Shown: positions 16,911 through 26,062 of the stretch, in pieces | How positions within the stretch are numbered: the stretch's first letter is position 1 | Layout: each line of letters starts with the position of its first letter | Position numbers and translations under genes: made by a program | NCBI RefSeq assembly: GCF_026225065.1 | Contig: NZ_JAMFSB010000109.1 | Location: forward strand, 1 to 54,423 | Direction: 5' to 3' | Source: Paraburkholderia sp. | GTDB taxonomy: Bacteria; Pseudomonadota; Gammaproteobacteria; Burkholderiales; Burkholderiaceae | DNA: 54,423 bases | The notes under the pieces: model-generated | The model's database searches: none | Seen by the model: only the letters and a program-made list of their open reading frames with translations | Told to the model about the DNA's origin: nothing

Positions 16911-17924
16911 ATGACCGAACAGCCCCCTCATGACCCACTGATCGCCACGTCAGACGTCGGCGAGGAAGAGAAAGCCCAGCTTCAGTGCTATCGCAGCGGC
17001 GCCGCCGCGCGTCTCGCACGAATGCCCGTCACAACGTTGCGGATCTGGGAGCGGCGCTACGGCGTGGTCGCGCCGCCCAAAAGCGCCTCAGGACAACGCC
17101 TCTACTCGTCGCAGGATGTGCAGCGGTTGATCCTGCTGAAGAAACTGGTGGAACGCGGTCACGCGATTGGCTCGATTGCACGGCTTGAACTCGATCAACT
17201 GGACCGCCTTGCGTTGACGTATGCGGAGGCGGCGTTCCCGCCTGGTCCGTTGGATGATGCCGCGGAGTCGACGCTCACGATCGTCGGCACCTCGCTCGCA
17301 CGCCGTTTGCGCAGCGATCTACCGGAATTGCGCTCCGCCAGCCAGCCACGCCTCACCGTGTTCGACGACATCAAGGACGCTCAGGCGCATCCGCTGAAAA
17401 CAGACGCCCTGGTGATTCATGTCGCGTCGCTGCACGACGAGCTCGTGCAAGCCGTGCTTGGGCTCGGCGAGACGTGTCATGCGAAGGTGCTCGCTGTCGT
17501 CTACGCGTTCGGTACCGAGCACAGCGTGAATACGCTGCGCTATGCGGGCGTGCGGGTCTATCGCGAACCGCTGGAGAAGCTGCAGGCACGGCAGATTCTG
17601 CGCGACCTGTCACCGCAGACGCAGCCACGCGATGCTGTCGAAGCCTACGCACGTACGCCGCGCCGCTACTCCGACGACGCACTCGTGTCGATTGCCAGGC
17701 GCTTGACCACCATCGCGTGCGAGTGCCCACGCCATCTTGCCGGTCTGATCCAGCAGTTGTCGTCGTTCGAGCAATATAGCGACGATTGCATGTCGCGCAC
17801 GCCGGCGGATGCAGCGCTGCATCGCTATCTGGGCGAGGTGGCGAATCGCGCCCGGGCGATGTTCGAGCTGGCGCTAGAGCGGGTGGCGCGGGAGGAGCGG
17901 TGGGCGCCGGATGAGGGTGGTTGA
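16911..17924 (+). CDS. MerR-family regulator with large C-terminal domain, LitR/CarH-like
   Basis: 337 residues. The N-terminal winged helix (about 27-95) reads YRSGAAARLARMPVTTLRIW and RRYGVVAPPKSASGQRLYSS, the sub-type seen in LitR/CarH photoreceptor repressors rather than in metal-sensing MerR. The C-terminal part (about 115-335) has the length and alternating strand/helix look of a cobalamin-binding-like fold (LTVFDDIKD, ALVIHVASLHDELVQAVLGL, VLAVVYAFG), but I find no D/E-x-H-x-x-G cobalamin motif. It may sense something else or act without a ligand. It is divergent from the MFS transporter. Confidence 0.82.
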   Translation: MTEQPPHDPLIATSDVGEEEKAQLQCYRSGAAARLARMPVTTLRIWERRYGVVAPPKSASGQRLYSSQDVQRLILLKKLVERGHAIGSIARLELDQLDRLALTYAEAAFPPGPLDDAAESTLTIVGTSLARRLRSDLPELRSASQPRLTVFDDIKDAQAHPLKTDALVIHVASLHDELVQAVLGLGETCHAKVLAVVYAFGTEHSVNTLRYAGVRVYREPLEKLQARQILRDLSPQTQPRDAVEAYARTPRRYSDDALVSIARRLTTIACECPRHLAGLIQQLSSFEQYSDDCMSRTPADAALHRYLGEVANRARAMFELALERVAREERWAPDEGG

Positions 17925-18148
17925 GCGAAGAATGCAGCGTATATTCGGCGCCGATTCCATTTCGAATACCATTCACTTCGGATAGCTGACAATCCGCTAG
18001 CCGATTCGCGATCCGGTCCGCATCGTCCGATGCGACCGGCTCCAGCCAATCCCTCACCCGCTTTAGAGGCACCATCATCCGAGCGCGCGTATGATCGATA
18101 CCGACCGTACCCAACATCCCAGTCATCGTTTGCGGAGGAACCTATCGT

Positions 18149-18814
18149 ATGAGCGCGCCTGAAGAAGTCATATTCCTGCTCGACGTCGACAACACCTTAT
18201 TGAACAACGATCAGGTCGTGGCGGATTTACGCGAGCACCTGACCGAACAGTTCGGCACCACGGCCAGCGACCGCTACTGGGAAATCTTCGAAACCTTGCG
18301 CAGCGAGCTGGGCTACGCCGATTACCTCGGGGCTTTGCAACGCTACCGGCTAGAGCGTCAATGCGACACGCAACTGATGTTGATGTCGTCGTTCCTGATC
18401 GACTATCCGTTCGCCACCCGCCTGTTTCCGGACGCGCTCGCGGCGATCGCGCAGATGCGCAAGGTCGGGCCGACCGTGATCCTGTCTGACGGCGACGTCG
18501 TGTTCCAGCCCCGTAAGATCAAGCAGTCGGGGCTATGGGACGCCGTGGAGGGGCGCGTGTTGATCTACATCCACAAGGAACGGATGCTCGATGAAGTCGT
18601 TCAACGGTATCCGGCGAAGCGCTACGTGATGGTCGACGACAAGCTGCGCATCCTCGCCGCCATGAAGCAGATCTGGAAAGAACGGCTGACGACAGTCTTT
18701 CCCCGCCAAGGGCACTACGCGCTCGATCCCGCCAATATTGCCGCTTATCCCCCGGCTGACGTAACCGTCGAGCACGTCGGAGAACTGGCTACGATGGATC
18801 TGAGTGTGCTTTGA
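18149..18814 (+). CDS. HAD-superfamily hydrolase
   Basis: 221 residues with the four HAD motifs: DVDNT (Asp12 nucleophile, Asp14 acid/base), VILSDGD around residues 109-115 (motif II Ser), a Lys in the following helix, and MVDDK near residue 170 (motif IV). The cap region is all-helical (about 18-95). GGAGG lies ten bases before the ATG. It sits 277 bases upstream of phosphoketolase on the same strand. A phosphatase acting on a sugar phosphate of that pathway is possible but not shown by sequence. Confidence 0.85.
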   Translation: MSAPEEVIFLLDVDNTLLNNDQVVADLREHLTEQFGTTASDRYWEIFETLRSELGYADYLGALQRYRLERQCDTQLMLMSSFLIDYPFATRLFPDALAAIAQMRKVGPTVILSDGDVVFQPRKIKQSGLWDAVEGRVLIYIHKERMLDEVVQRYPAKRYVMVDDKLRILAAMKQIWKERLTTVFPRQGHYALDPANIAAYPPADVTVEHVGELATMDLSVL

Positions 18815-19091
18815 GAGCCGGTTGCCATGGCGATGCGCCCGCACCGTCACTACTCTGTCATCTAGCTGGCATAACGACCGCGCACTATAGGGGAGAAGGG
18901 TGGCCATCCGTTGGCCGTCCGTGGGTAGACCATCCGTGGGCTGCGTAATCCACTCGCCACCCACGACAACCATGCACGAGGCGGCGAACCTTAACACGCT
19001 GCCCCTGTCAGATTTGGAGACTGAATGAAGGCGGGCTGCCGTCGTACCTACGGAGGCAGCAACTGCGGGACCCTAACCACGGAGTGACCCG

Positions 19092-21488
19092 ATGGCCGAG
19101 ATCGATACAATTTCCCCCCCGACTTCCCCGGTGCTGGACGACGAGACGTTGCGCAAGATGGACCGCTACTGGCGTGCCTGCAACTACCTCGCAGCGGGGA
19201 TGATCTATCTGCGCGCCAATCCGCTGCTGCGCGAACCGCTCAAAGCCGAACACATCAAACGCCGCTTGCTGGGCCACTGGGGTTCCGATCCCGGGCAGAG
19301 CTTCCTGCTTGTGCATCTGAACCGCCTGATCAAGAAACTCGACCTCGACGTCATCTATATCGCCGGCCCTGGGCATGGCGCGCCGGCTACATTGGCGAGC
19401 AGCTATCTCGAGGGGCACTACTCGGAAATCTATCCCGACCGCAGTGAAGACGAAGCCGGCATGCAGCGCTTTTTTAGGCAGTTTTCGTTCCCCGGCGGGA
19501 TCGGTTCGCATTGCACGCCGGAGACGCCCGGCTCGATTCACGAGGGCGGCGAGCTCGGCTACAGCCTCTCGCATGGTTATGGCGCGGCCTTCGACAACCC
19601 CGATCTGATTGTCGCCGTGATGGTGGGTGACGGCGAGGCGGAAACCGGACCGCTCGCCACCTCCTGGCATTCGAACAAATTCCTCAATCCGATCCGCGAC
19701 GGCGCGGTGTTGCCGGTCTTGCATCTGAACGGCTACAAGATCGCCAATCCGACGATCCTTGCCCGCATTCCGCATGAAGAACTGGAAGCATTGCTGACGG
19801 GCTACGGGCACAAGCCGTATTTCGTCGAAGGCGACGAACCGGAGGCGATGCATCAGAAGATGGCGGCCACGCTCGAGCATTGCATCGGCGAAATCCGTGC
19901 GATCCAGCAGCAGGCGCGCTCGAGCGGCCGTGCCGAGCGGCCGCGCTGGCCGATGATCGTGTTGCGTTCGCCCAAGGGCTGGACCGGCCCGAAGGAAGTG
20001 GACGGGCATAAGGTCGAAGGTTCGTGGCGCGCGCACCAGGTGCCGATTCTCGATCCGGCGACCAACGACTCGAGTCTCAAACTGGTCGAGAGCTGGATGA
20101 AACGCTACCGTCCGGAAGAACTGTTCGACGAAAAGGGCAAGCTGGTCGCCGAGCTGCGCGACATGGCGCCGACCGGCACGCGCCGCATCAGCGCCAATCC
20201 GCATGCCAACGGCGGGCTGCTGTGCAAGGCGCTCGATATGCCGGAATTTCGCGAGTATGGCGTCGAGGTCAAGACACCCGGCGCGGAGTATGTGCCGCCC
20301 ACCGAGGTGCTCGGCAAGTTTCTCGGCCAGGTCATGCGCCGCAATATGAGCGACTTCCGCGTCTTCGGCCCTGACGAGACTGCCAGCAACCGGCTCACCG
20401 CGATCTACGAGGTGTCGGAGAAAACCTGGCTTGCCAAAACCGAGCCCAGCGATGCAGATGGCGGCGAGCTCTCGGTGGATGGTCGCGTCATGGAAATGCT
20501 CAGCGAACACACGCTCGAGGGCTGGTTCGAAGGTTACGTGCTGACCGGGCGGCATGGTCTTTTCGCCACCTACGAAGCGTTCGTGCACGTGATCGATTCG
20601 ATGTTCAACCAGCACGCCAAGTGGCTCGAAAAATCGAAGCTCGAGTTGAGATGGCGGCAGCCGGTGCCGTCCATCAACCTGCTGATCACGTCGCTGGTCT
20701 GGCGCCAGGATCACAACGGTTTTACGCATCAGGACCCCGGTTTTCTCGACGTGGTCACCAACAAGAGCCCGAATGTGGTGCGCATCTATATGCCGCCCGA
20801 TGCCAACTGTTTGCTGAGCGTGGCCGACCATTGTCTGCGCTCGCGCGATTACGTCAACGTGATCGTCGCCGACAAGCAGCCGCACCTGCAGTACCTCAGC
20901 ATGGACGATGCCGTCACGCACTGTACAAAGGGCATCGGCATCTGGGGTTGGGCCTCTACCGATCACGGCGCCGAGCCAGATGTGGTGATGGCCTGCGCAG
21001 GCGACATCCCGACCATGGAATCGCTCGCGGCCGTCGAGATTCTGAAGGAGAAGTTTCCCACGCTGAAGATCCGCTTCCTCAACGTGGTCGATCTGTTCAG
21101 GCTGATGCCCGACACCGAGCATCCGCATGGTTTGTCGGACCGCGACTTCGATTCGCTTTTCACGGTCAACAAGCCGGTGATCTTCAACTTCCATTCCTAT
21201 TCGTCGCTGATCCACAAGCTCACGTACCGCCGCACCAATCACGAGAACCTGCATGTCCACGGCTATCACGAGAAAGGCAACATCAATACGCCGCTGGAAC
21301 TCGCGATCATCAACCAGGTGGACCGCTTCTCGCTCGCGATCGACGTGATCGATCGTGTTCCGGGGCTGCGCGGTGTCGGCGATCATGTGAAAGAATGGCT
21401 GCGCGGTCAGATCATCGAGCATGTCGCGTATGCGCATGCCGAGGGTATCGACAGCGAGGAGATCCGCAACTGGACATGGAAGGGCTAA
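19092..21488 (+). CDS. xfp: Xylulose-5-phosphate/fructose-6-phosphate phosphoketolase
   Basis: A thiamine-diphosphate enzyme that splits xylulose-5-P (and often fructose-6-P) with phosphate into acetyl-phosphate plus glyceraldehyde-3-P (or erythrose-4-P). It is 798 residues, the normal length. It contains the GPGHGAPA segment near residue 94, a family signature ending [20 protein letters not shown], the ThDP-binding [11 protein letters not shown] with the downstream NGYKIANPT, and HQDPGFLD in the pyrimidine-domain half. GGAG lies eight bases before the ATG. Acetate kinase follows after only three bases, so acetyl-phosphate is converted directly to acetate with ATP gain. Confidence 0.96.
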   Translation: MAEIDTISPPTSPVLDDETLRKMDRYWRACNYLAAGMIYLRANPLLREPLKAEHIKRRLLGHWGSDPGQSFLLVHLNRLIKKLDLDVIYIAGPGHGAPATLASSYLEGHYSEIYPDRSEDEAGMQRFFRQFSFPGGIGSHCTPETPGSIHEGGELGYSLSHGYGAAFDNPDLIVAVMVGDGEAETGPLATSWHSNKFLNPIRDGAVLPVLHLNGYKIANPTILARIPHEELEALLTGYGHKPYFVEGDEPEAMHQKMAATLEHCIGEIRAIQQQARSSGRAERPRWPMIVLRSPKGWTGPKEVDGHKVEGSWRAHQVPILDPATNDSSLKLVESWMKRYRPEELFDEKGKLVAELRDMAPTGTRRISANPHANGGLLCKALDMPEFREYGVEVKTPGAEYVPPTEVLGKFLGQVMRRNMSDFRVFGPDETASNRLTAIYEVSEKTWLAKTEPSDADGGELSVDGRVMEMLSEHTLEGWFEGYVLTGRHGLFATYEAFVHVIDSMFNQHAKWLEKSKLELRWRQPVPSINLLITSLVWRQDHNGFTHQDPGFLDVVTNKSPNVVRIYMPPDANCLLSVADHCLRSRDYVNVIVADKQPHLQYLSMDDAVTHCTKGIGIWGWASTDHGAEPDVVMACAGDIPTMESLAAVEILKEKFPTLKIRFLNVVDLFRLMPDTEHPHGLSDRDFDSLFTVNKPVIFNFHSYSSLIHKLTYRRTNHENLHVHGYHEKGNINTPLELAIINQVDRFSLAIDVIDRVPGLRGVGDHVKEWLRGQIIEHVAYAHAEGIDSEEIRNWTWKG

Positions 21489-21491
21489 GCG

Positions 21492-22673
21492 ATGCCGGAC
21501 ACAGCGAAAAGCGAACCGACGATCCTGGTTCTGAATAGCGGCTCGTCGTCGCTCAAGTTTGGCCTGTTCAAGGCAGCGCACGCTGCCGGTGCTTCGCAGG
21601 CCGATCAGGATGACGAAACGTTATTGCTGGAGGGCAGCGCTGAAGGAATCGGCCGCCCGGACGGCAGTCTGAAGATAAAGACAGCCGACGGCACCGTGCT
21701 GTTGCAAAAAGACCAGGTGCTTGAGTCGCAGACCGACGCCCTGCAGAGTCTCGCCAGCGTGCTGGCAGACCATGGACACACCCGGCCGGTGGCGGTCGGG
21801 CATCGCGTGGTGCATGGCGGCCCGCATCTGCGCGAGCATCAGCTTCTTACACCTGAAGTCAGGCAGCGCTTGCAGGAGGCGGTGCATTTCGCACCGCTGC
21901 ATATCCCGCCCGCGCTTGCCTTGATCGACCAGGCGCAGAAGATATTCGGCGACGCGGCGCATTACGCCTGTTTCGATACCGCGTTCCATCGCACCATGCC
22001 GCGCGCGGCTACGCAGCTTGCATTGCCGCGCCGCTATGCGCAGGCGGGCGTGATTCACTACGGCTTTCACGGTTTGTCGTACGAATCGCTGGTGCGGCGT
22101 CTGGGTGCCGATCTGCCTTCGCGGGCGGTGTTTGCGCACCTGGGGAACGGTTCGAGCGTGTGCGCGTTGCGGGATGGGCGCTCCGTCGACACCTCGATGG
22201 GCATGACGCCAACCGGCGGCATGCCGATGGGCACGCGCAGCGGCGATCTTGACCCCGGAGTGCTGCTGTACCTGATGCGCACCGAGCACCTCGACGCAGA
22301 CAAGCTCGAAACGCTGCTGACACGCCAGAGCGGCCTCGCCGGTTTTACCGACGGCGAGGGCGACATGCAGGCGTTGGAGAAGCGCAGTGCGGCGGGCGAT
22401 GAGGACGCGGAGCTGGCAGTCGAGGTCTTCGCGACGGCGGTGCGCAAATATGTCGGCGCCTACGCGGCCCTGCTGGGTGGGATCGATCTGCTGGTGTTTG
22501 CGGGCGGGATTGGCGAGCACAGTGCGGAGGTGCGGCGCCGTGTCTGTACCGGGTTGGAATTTCTCGGGTTGAAGGCCGACGATCCGGCAGGGAAAGTGCG
22601 CGTCCTGCACACCGAGGAGGAACGGCAGATTGCCCGCCATTGCCGGACGTTGATGCAGCAGGAGAAGCGTTAG
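21492..22673 (+). CDS. ackA: Acetate kinase
   Basis: Converts acetyl-phosphate and ADP to acetate and ATP, reversibly. The 393 residues contain ILVLNSGSSSLKFGLF at the N-terminus, the AHLGNGSSVCALRDG phosphate-binding segment, DTSMGMTPTGGMPMGTRSGD, and GGIGEHSAEVRRRV in the C-terminal ASKHA domain. It starts three bases after the phosphoketolase stop, so the two form an operon. An insertion of about 15 residues (AAHAAGASQADQDDET) follows the first strand. The stop overlaps the convergent BON gene stop by four bases. Confidence 0.96.
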   Translation: MPDTAKSEPTILVLNSGSSSLKFGLFKAAHAAGASQADQDDETLLLEGSAEGIGRPDGSLKIKTADGTVLLQKDQVLESQTDALQSLASVLADHGHTRPVAVGHRVVHGGPHLREHQLLTPEVRQRLQEAVHFAPLHIPPALALIDQAQKIFGDAAHYACFDTAFHRTMPRAATQLALPRRYAQAGVIHYGFHGLSYESLVRRLGADLPSRAVFAHLGNGSSVCALRDGRSVDTSMGMTPTGGMPMGTRSGDLDPGVLLYLMRTEHLDADKLETLLTRQSGLAGFTDGEGDMQALEKRSAAGDEDAELAVEVFATAVRKYVGAYAALLGGIDLLVFAGGIGEHSAEVRRRVCTGLEFLGLKADDPAGKVRVLHTEEERQIARHCRTLMQQEKR

Positions 22674-23200
22674 CCTGCCGGGCGGCGACCGCCGCTCTTA
22701 TTGCTCTTGCCGCTTTTCGCTCCCTTGGACCCGTTGTCAGCGGTCTTGCCAGCGCTCTTCACCGTGGTCTGGTCGGACACCCCTGTCACGCCGAACAGGC
22801 GGGTCACATCCTCCAGAGCGGCTGAACGCTGTTCATCCCGGTCAAGCTGACCCAGCAGCGTTACGTGCCCGTGTTCGATTTTTACTTTGAGCACGTCCTT
22901 CGGCACCCACACGTCCCACGCCAGGCGCCTGAGCACTTCCACGGCAAGCTGGTCATCGTGCTGTATCTCCGAGTCCACTCCGCGAATCTCGATGGCGACG
23001 ACCACCGCCTTGACACCCTCGACCCGCAATGCAGCGCTTTCGGCCGCGCGCTTTTGCGCGGCATGTTCGACGTAGCCCAGCAGGGTTACGATGCCTGCGT
23101 CCACCGCGACGGCAGCCCGCCCCGCGGGCACATTCGCCGCGTTTAGCTCGAGCAGCACGGCGCGCTGCAACGCGTCGTCGTTCGAAAGGGCACGTTTCAT
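22670..23200 (-). CDS. BON-domain protein
   Basis: 176 residues with two BON domains (about 6-72 and 80-148), each with the short pattern of a strand carrying V-x-L-x-G (GIVTLLGYVEH and GHVTLLGQLDR). The C-terminus is low-complexity and rich in Ser, Lys and Gly (SKGAKSGKSNKSGGRR). BON domains bind membranes or other ligands; here there is no signal peptide, so it is probably cytoplasmic, like osmotic-shock proteins of the Kbp type. AAGGAGA lies about ten bases before the ATG. It converges on ackA with overlapping stop codons. Confidence 0.85.
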   Translation of the reverse strand: MKRALSNDDALQRAVLLELNAANVPAGRAAVAVDAGIVTLLGYVEHAAQKRAAESAALRVEGVKAVVVAIEIRGVDSEIQHDDQLAVEVLRRLAWDVWVPKDVLKVKIEHGHVTLLGQLDRDEQRSAALEDVTRLFGVTGVSDQTTVKSAGKTADNGSKGAKSGKSNKSGGRRPAG

Positions 23201-23402
23201 GGGACCTTGATCTCCTTGTCCGGCGTTGTCCTGCGTCGTGCGAAAGCACGACAGCTGTGCCTGTTTTCTCATTATGCGTTGTTCCCGCGAGCGGCGTCTT
23301 GCTCGTAGCCGCTGCCTGCGGCACAGCGCTTGCTCGAATACAGCAAGCGCTGCGGCTCCCGAATGGCCGCGCCGACAAATCGACGCGGCCAGGGAGGCCC
23401 TC

Positions 23403-24557
23403 ATGTTAGATACCCGTATGCGTGCCGCGGATCACGAGGCGAAGCGGCGCGCCCAAAGCGCCCTGTACGACGAAGATCTCGTCGCCGCGAATCGTCAGGA
23501 CTCTGTAAAAAATGCCGGCGTCGCGCTAGAAGATTTCCTGACCCGTGCACGCTTCGACCCAGCGGATCCTGCCGCACTAGGTGTCGTCCTGACGCAAATG
23601 ATCGCGGGCGGTCATGACCGTTTGCCGTTGCCGGGCGGCGGCCACACGCTGGCTCGCTGGCGTGCGCTGGCGGCAGTCGCGGCGCGCGATCTCGGTCTCG
23701 TCAAACTATTCGAAGGCCATACCGATGCGCTCGCGATCCTCGCCGAACTAGAGGGGCCGGCCGTGCCCCCCGGAAGCAGTTGGGGCGTATGGGCAGCCGA
23801 AGCTCCTGACGCGCGCTTAACCGCTACGTCGCTCGCGAACGGCGAGCTGCAACTCGATGGCGTCAAGGCATGGTGCTCAGGCGCCCGTGTGCTCAGCCAC
23901 GCATTGGTGACCGCATGGCTCGGCGACCAGCCGGTGCTGGCTGCCGTCGCGCTGACTCAACCATCTGTCTCGATCTCCTCAGACCACTGGCAAGCCGTCG
24001 GCATGCGCGCGACCGAAAGCGGCGATGTCCGCTTCGAGGGAACCCGCGCGATCCAGATCGGCGCGCCGCGCGACTACGTCAGCCGTGCCGGTTTCTGGCA
24101 AGGCGGCGGGGGTATTGCGGCGTGTTGGTACGGTGCCGCGGCAGGCATTGCTCACATGATGGCCGACGCCGTCGCGGCTCGCCCTGACGCCCATCGCCTC
24201 GCGCACATGGGAGCGGTGGAGGTCGCGCTGGCCGGTGCTGCGGCGGTGTTACGCGCCACCGCTGCGCAGATCGACGCTCACCCGCGTGCCGACGTCCAGA
24301 TTGCGGCGTTACGCGCACGACTGATTGTCGAGGCGGCGGCTACCACCGTCATGAGCCATGCGGGCCGTGCGCTCGGCGCGGCCCCGCTGTGCCGCAACGA
24401 GCGCTTTGCCCGGGCCATGGCCGATCTGCCGGTTTTCCTCAGACAGAGCCACGCTGAGCGCGATCTGGCCGCGCTCGGCGAACGCGTGCTGTCGGAGCGT
24501 GCCGGCGGCGATGGCAATGGCGATTACCGCGGCGACGGCAGCGCTTGGTCGCTCTAG
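23403..24557 (+). CDS. Acyl-CoA dehydrogenase-like flavoprotein
   Basis: 384 residues from the ATG at 23403, which has GGAGG six bases upstream; an earlier ATG in frame lies in the divergent promoter region. The fold follows the acyl-CoA dehydrogenase plan: helical N-domain, central beta-domain (about 115-215, including SSWGVWAAEAP and LDGVKAWCSGARVLSHALV), and C-terminal helices (LIVEAAATTVMSHAGRALGAA). It is shorter and more divergent than fatty-acid enzymes, and I cannot assign the catalytic Glu. It is the first of three genes with a NodS-like methyltransferase and a family 2 glycosyltransferase, so it may act on a carrier-bound or glycolipid acyl group. Confidence 0.78.
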   Translation: MLDTRMRAADHEAKRRAQSALYDEDLVAANRQDSVKNAGVALEDFLTRARFDPADPAALGVVLTQMIAGGHDRLPLPGGGHTLARWRALAAVAARDLGLVKLFEGHTDALAILAELEGPAVPPGSSWGVWAAEAPDARLTATSLANGELQLDGVKAWCSGARVLSHALVTAWLGDQPVLAAVALTQPSVSISSDHWQAVGMRATESGDVRFEGTRAIQIGAPRDYVSRAGFWQGGGGIAACWYGAAAGIAHMMADAVAARPDAHRLAHMGAVEVALAGAAAVLRATAAQIDAHPRADVQIAALRARLIVEAAATTVMSHAGRALGAAPLCRNERFARAMADLPVFLRQSHAERDLAALGERVLSERAGGDGNGDYRGDGSAWSL

Positions 24558-24662
24558 GCAGCTCTCGCGAGTCGCTCCCATACGTGGCGGGACAAGATTG
24601 AAGATTGATACAGGGGCTGGCGCAATGTGCCAGGTCGTGAGCTCTAAAACAAGGTGTCCGAA

Positions 24663-25262
24663 ATGATTTCATCCGGTTGCTACTTCGACGCACTCTATGA
24701 GGCCTGCGACGACCCATGGGGGTTTCGCAACCGCTGGTATGAGCGTCGCAAGCGTCTGCTGACGATGGCGCTACTGCCGCGCGAACGCTATCGGCGCGCC
24801 TTCGAACCGGGGTGCGCCAACGGCGAGCTCTCGGCGCAGCTCGCTGCCCGTTGCGATAGCCTGCTCGCGACCGATCTCAACGAAACCGCCGTGCGCCTCG
24901 CAAGCGAGCGCGTCGCGGCGCTACCGCATGTACGCGTCGAGCGCGGCAGCGTTCCCGACGACTGGCCGGCTGGCAGATTCGATTTGATCGTCATCAGCGA
25001 ACTCGCCTATTACCTGAGCTCGCCGGAACTGGAGCGGCTAGCCGAATGCATCAAGGCGACGCTCACGCCTGACGGCACCTTGCTGGCTTGCCATTGGCGC
25101 CGTCCCTTCGACGCGGCGCCGCAGTCGGCGGCAGCCGTGCATGCGTTGCTCGATACGCGCTGCGGACTCACACGGCTCGCGCGTCACGACGACCCGGACA
25201 TGCTGCTCGACGTGTGGTCGCATGACCCGCGCTCGGTGGCTGAACAGGAGGGACTGGCATGA
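24663..25262 (+). CDS. SAM-dependent methyltransferase, NodS-like
   Basis: 199 residues. It opens with a family-specific FDALYEACDDPWGFRNRWYE segment, then motif I FEPGCANGELSAQL (about residues 43-56), the acidic loop ATDLNETAVRLAS, and VISELAYYLS before the fourth strand. This is the class I methyltransferase fold in its NodS version; NodS N-methylates the deacetylated sugar of Nod factors. I chose ATG 24663 because AAGG lies eight bases upstream; GTG 24654 would add three residues. Its last bases overlap the glycosyltransferase start (ATGA), so the two are coupled. Confidence 0.85.
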   Translation: MISSGCYFDALYEACDDPWGFRNRWYERRKRLLTMALLPRERYRRAFEPGCANGELSAQLAARCDSLLATDLNETAVRLASERVAALPHVRVERGSVPDDWPAGRFDLIVISELAYYLSSPELERLAECIKATLTPDGTLLACHWRRPFDAAPQSAAAVHALLDTRCGLTRLARHDDPDMLLDVWSHDPRSVAEQEGLA

Positions 25263-26062
25263 TCGGCATCGTGATTCCCGCCCATAACGAGGAGGCGTGG
25301 CTCGCGCGCTGCCTCGCTTCAATTCTGGAAGCGGCGCGCGATCCCGCACTCGATGGCGAAGCTGTGCGAACGATCGTGGTGCTCGACGATTGCACCGACC
25401 GTTCCGCCGAGATCGCCACCTGTTGTGGCGTCGAGACGCTCGCGTTGCAGGCGCGCAATGTCGGCATCGCGCGAGGCGCCGGTGCGCAGCGCCTGCTCGC
25501 GGCGGGCGCGCGCTGGCTCGCGTTCACCGATGCCGACAGCCGCGTTGCGCCCAATTGGCTGGCGGCGCAGTTGTCGCTCGGCGCAGACGCCGTGTGCGGT
25601 TCGATCTGCGTCGACGACTGGGCAGCGCATCCACAGCAGGTGCGCGACTATTTCCGTCAGACCTACGTCGACGCGGACGGCCATCGTCATGTGCACGGCG
25701 CCAACCTTGGCGTATCCGCGCGGGCCTATCGCCGGGCAGGCGGCTTCGCGCCGCTTGCCTGCAGCGAAGATGTGGCGCTGGTGGAGCAGTTGCAGGCGAG
25801 CGGCGCATGCATCGCGTGGAGCGCCGCGCCGCGGGTCGTTACGAGTGCGCGGCGCGCAAGCCGGGCGCGCGGCGGTTTTGGCGATACGCTGTCCGCATGG
25901 GGCGTCAAGCTGGCCCAGCCGTTGGATGACTACGCGGATTGTCCGACTGCCACATCGAAGTCCTTGCCGCCAACGCTGCGAATGGAGCCGTGCGAACTGG
26001 AAGAGGTTATCGAAATTCGCGATCCGTTCGACGACCCATACCTCAAGACCGCGCCTTCGTAA
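25259..26062 (+). CDS. Family 2 glycosyltransferase
   Basis: 267 residues of a GT-A fold. It has MIGIVIPAHNEEAWLARCL at the N-terminus, VVLDDCTDRSAE, the metal-binding DxD in WLAFTDADSRV (about residues 91-97), and a C-terminal acceptor region with CSEDVALVEQL. There is no membrane helix, so it is soluble. It is the third gene of the dehydrogenase-methyltransferase-glycosyltransferase operon and is coupled by ATGA overlap. Its 3' end overlaps the convergent ankyrin gene by 20 bases. Donor and acceptor are unknown. Confidence 0.87.
   Translation: MIGIVIPAHNEEAWLARCLASILEAARDPALDGEAVRTIVVLDDCTDRSAEIATCCGVETLALQARNVGIARGAGAQRLLAAGARWLAFTDADSRVAPNWLAAQLSLGADAVCGSICVDDWAAHPQQVRDYFRQTYVDADGHRHVHGANLGVSARAYRRAGGFAPLACSEDVALVEQLQASGACIAWSAAPRVVTSARRASRARGGFGDTLSAWGVKLAQPLDDYADCPTATSKSLPPTLRMEPCELEEVIEIRDPFDDPYLKTAPS

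Noticed and set aside
19008-21581. 857-codon open frame antisense to phosphoketolase
   Set aside because: It mirrors the entire coding strand of xfp, has no ribosome binding site or family motif, and its His/Arg-rich composition is what GC-rich antisense frames give.
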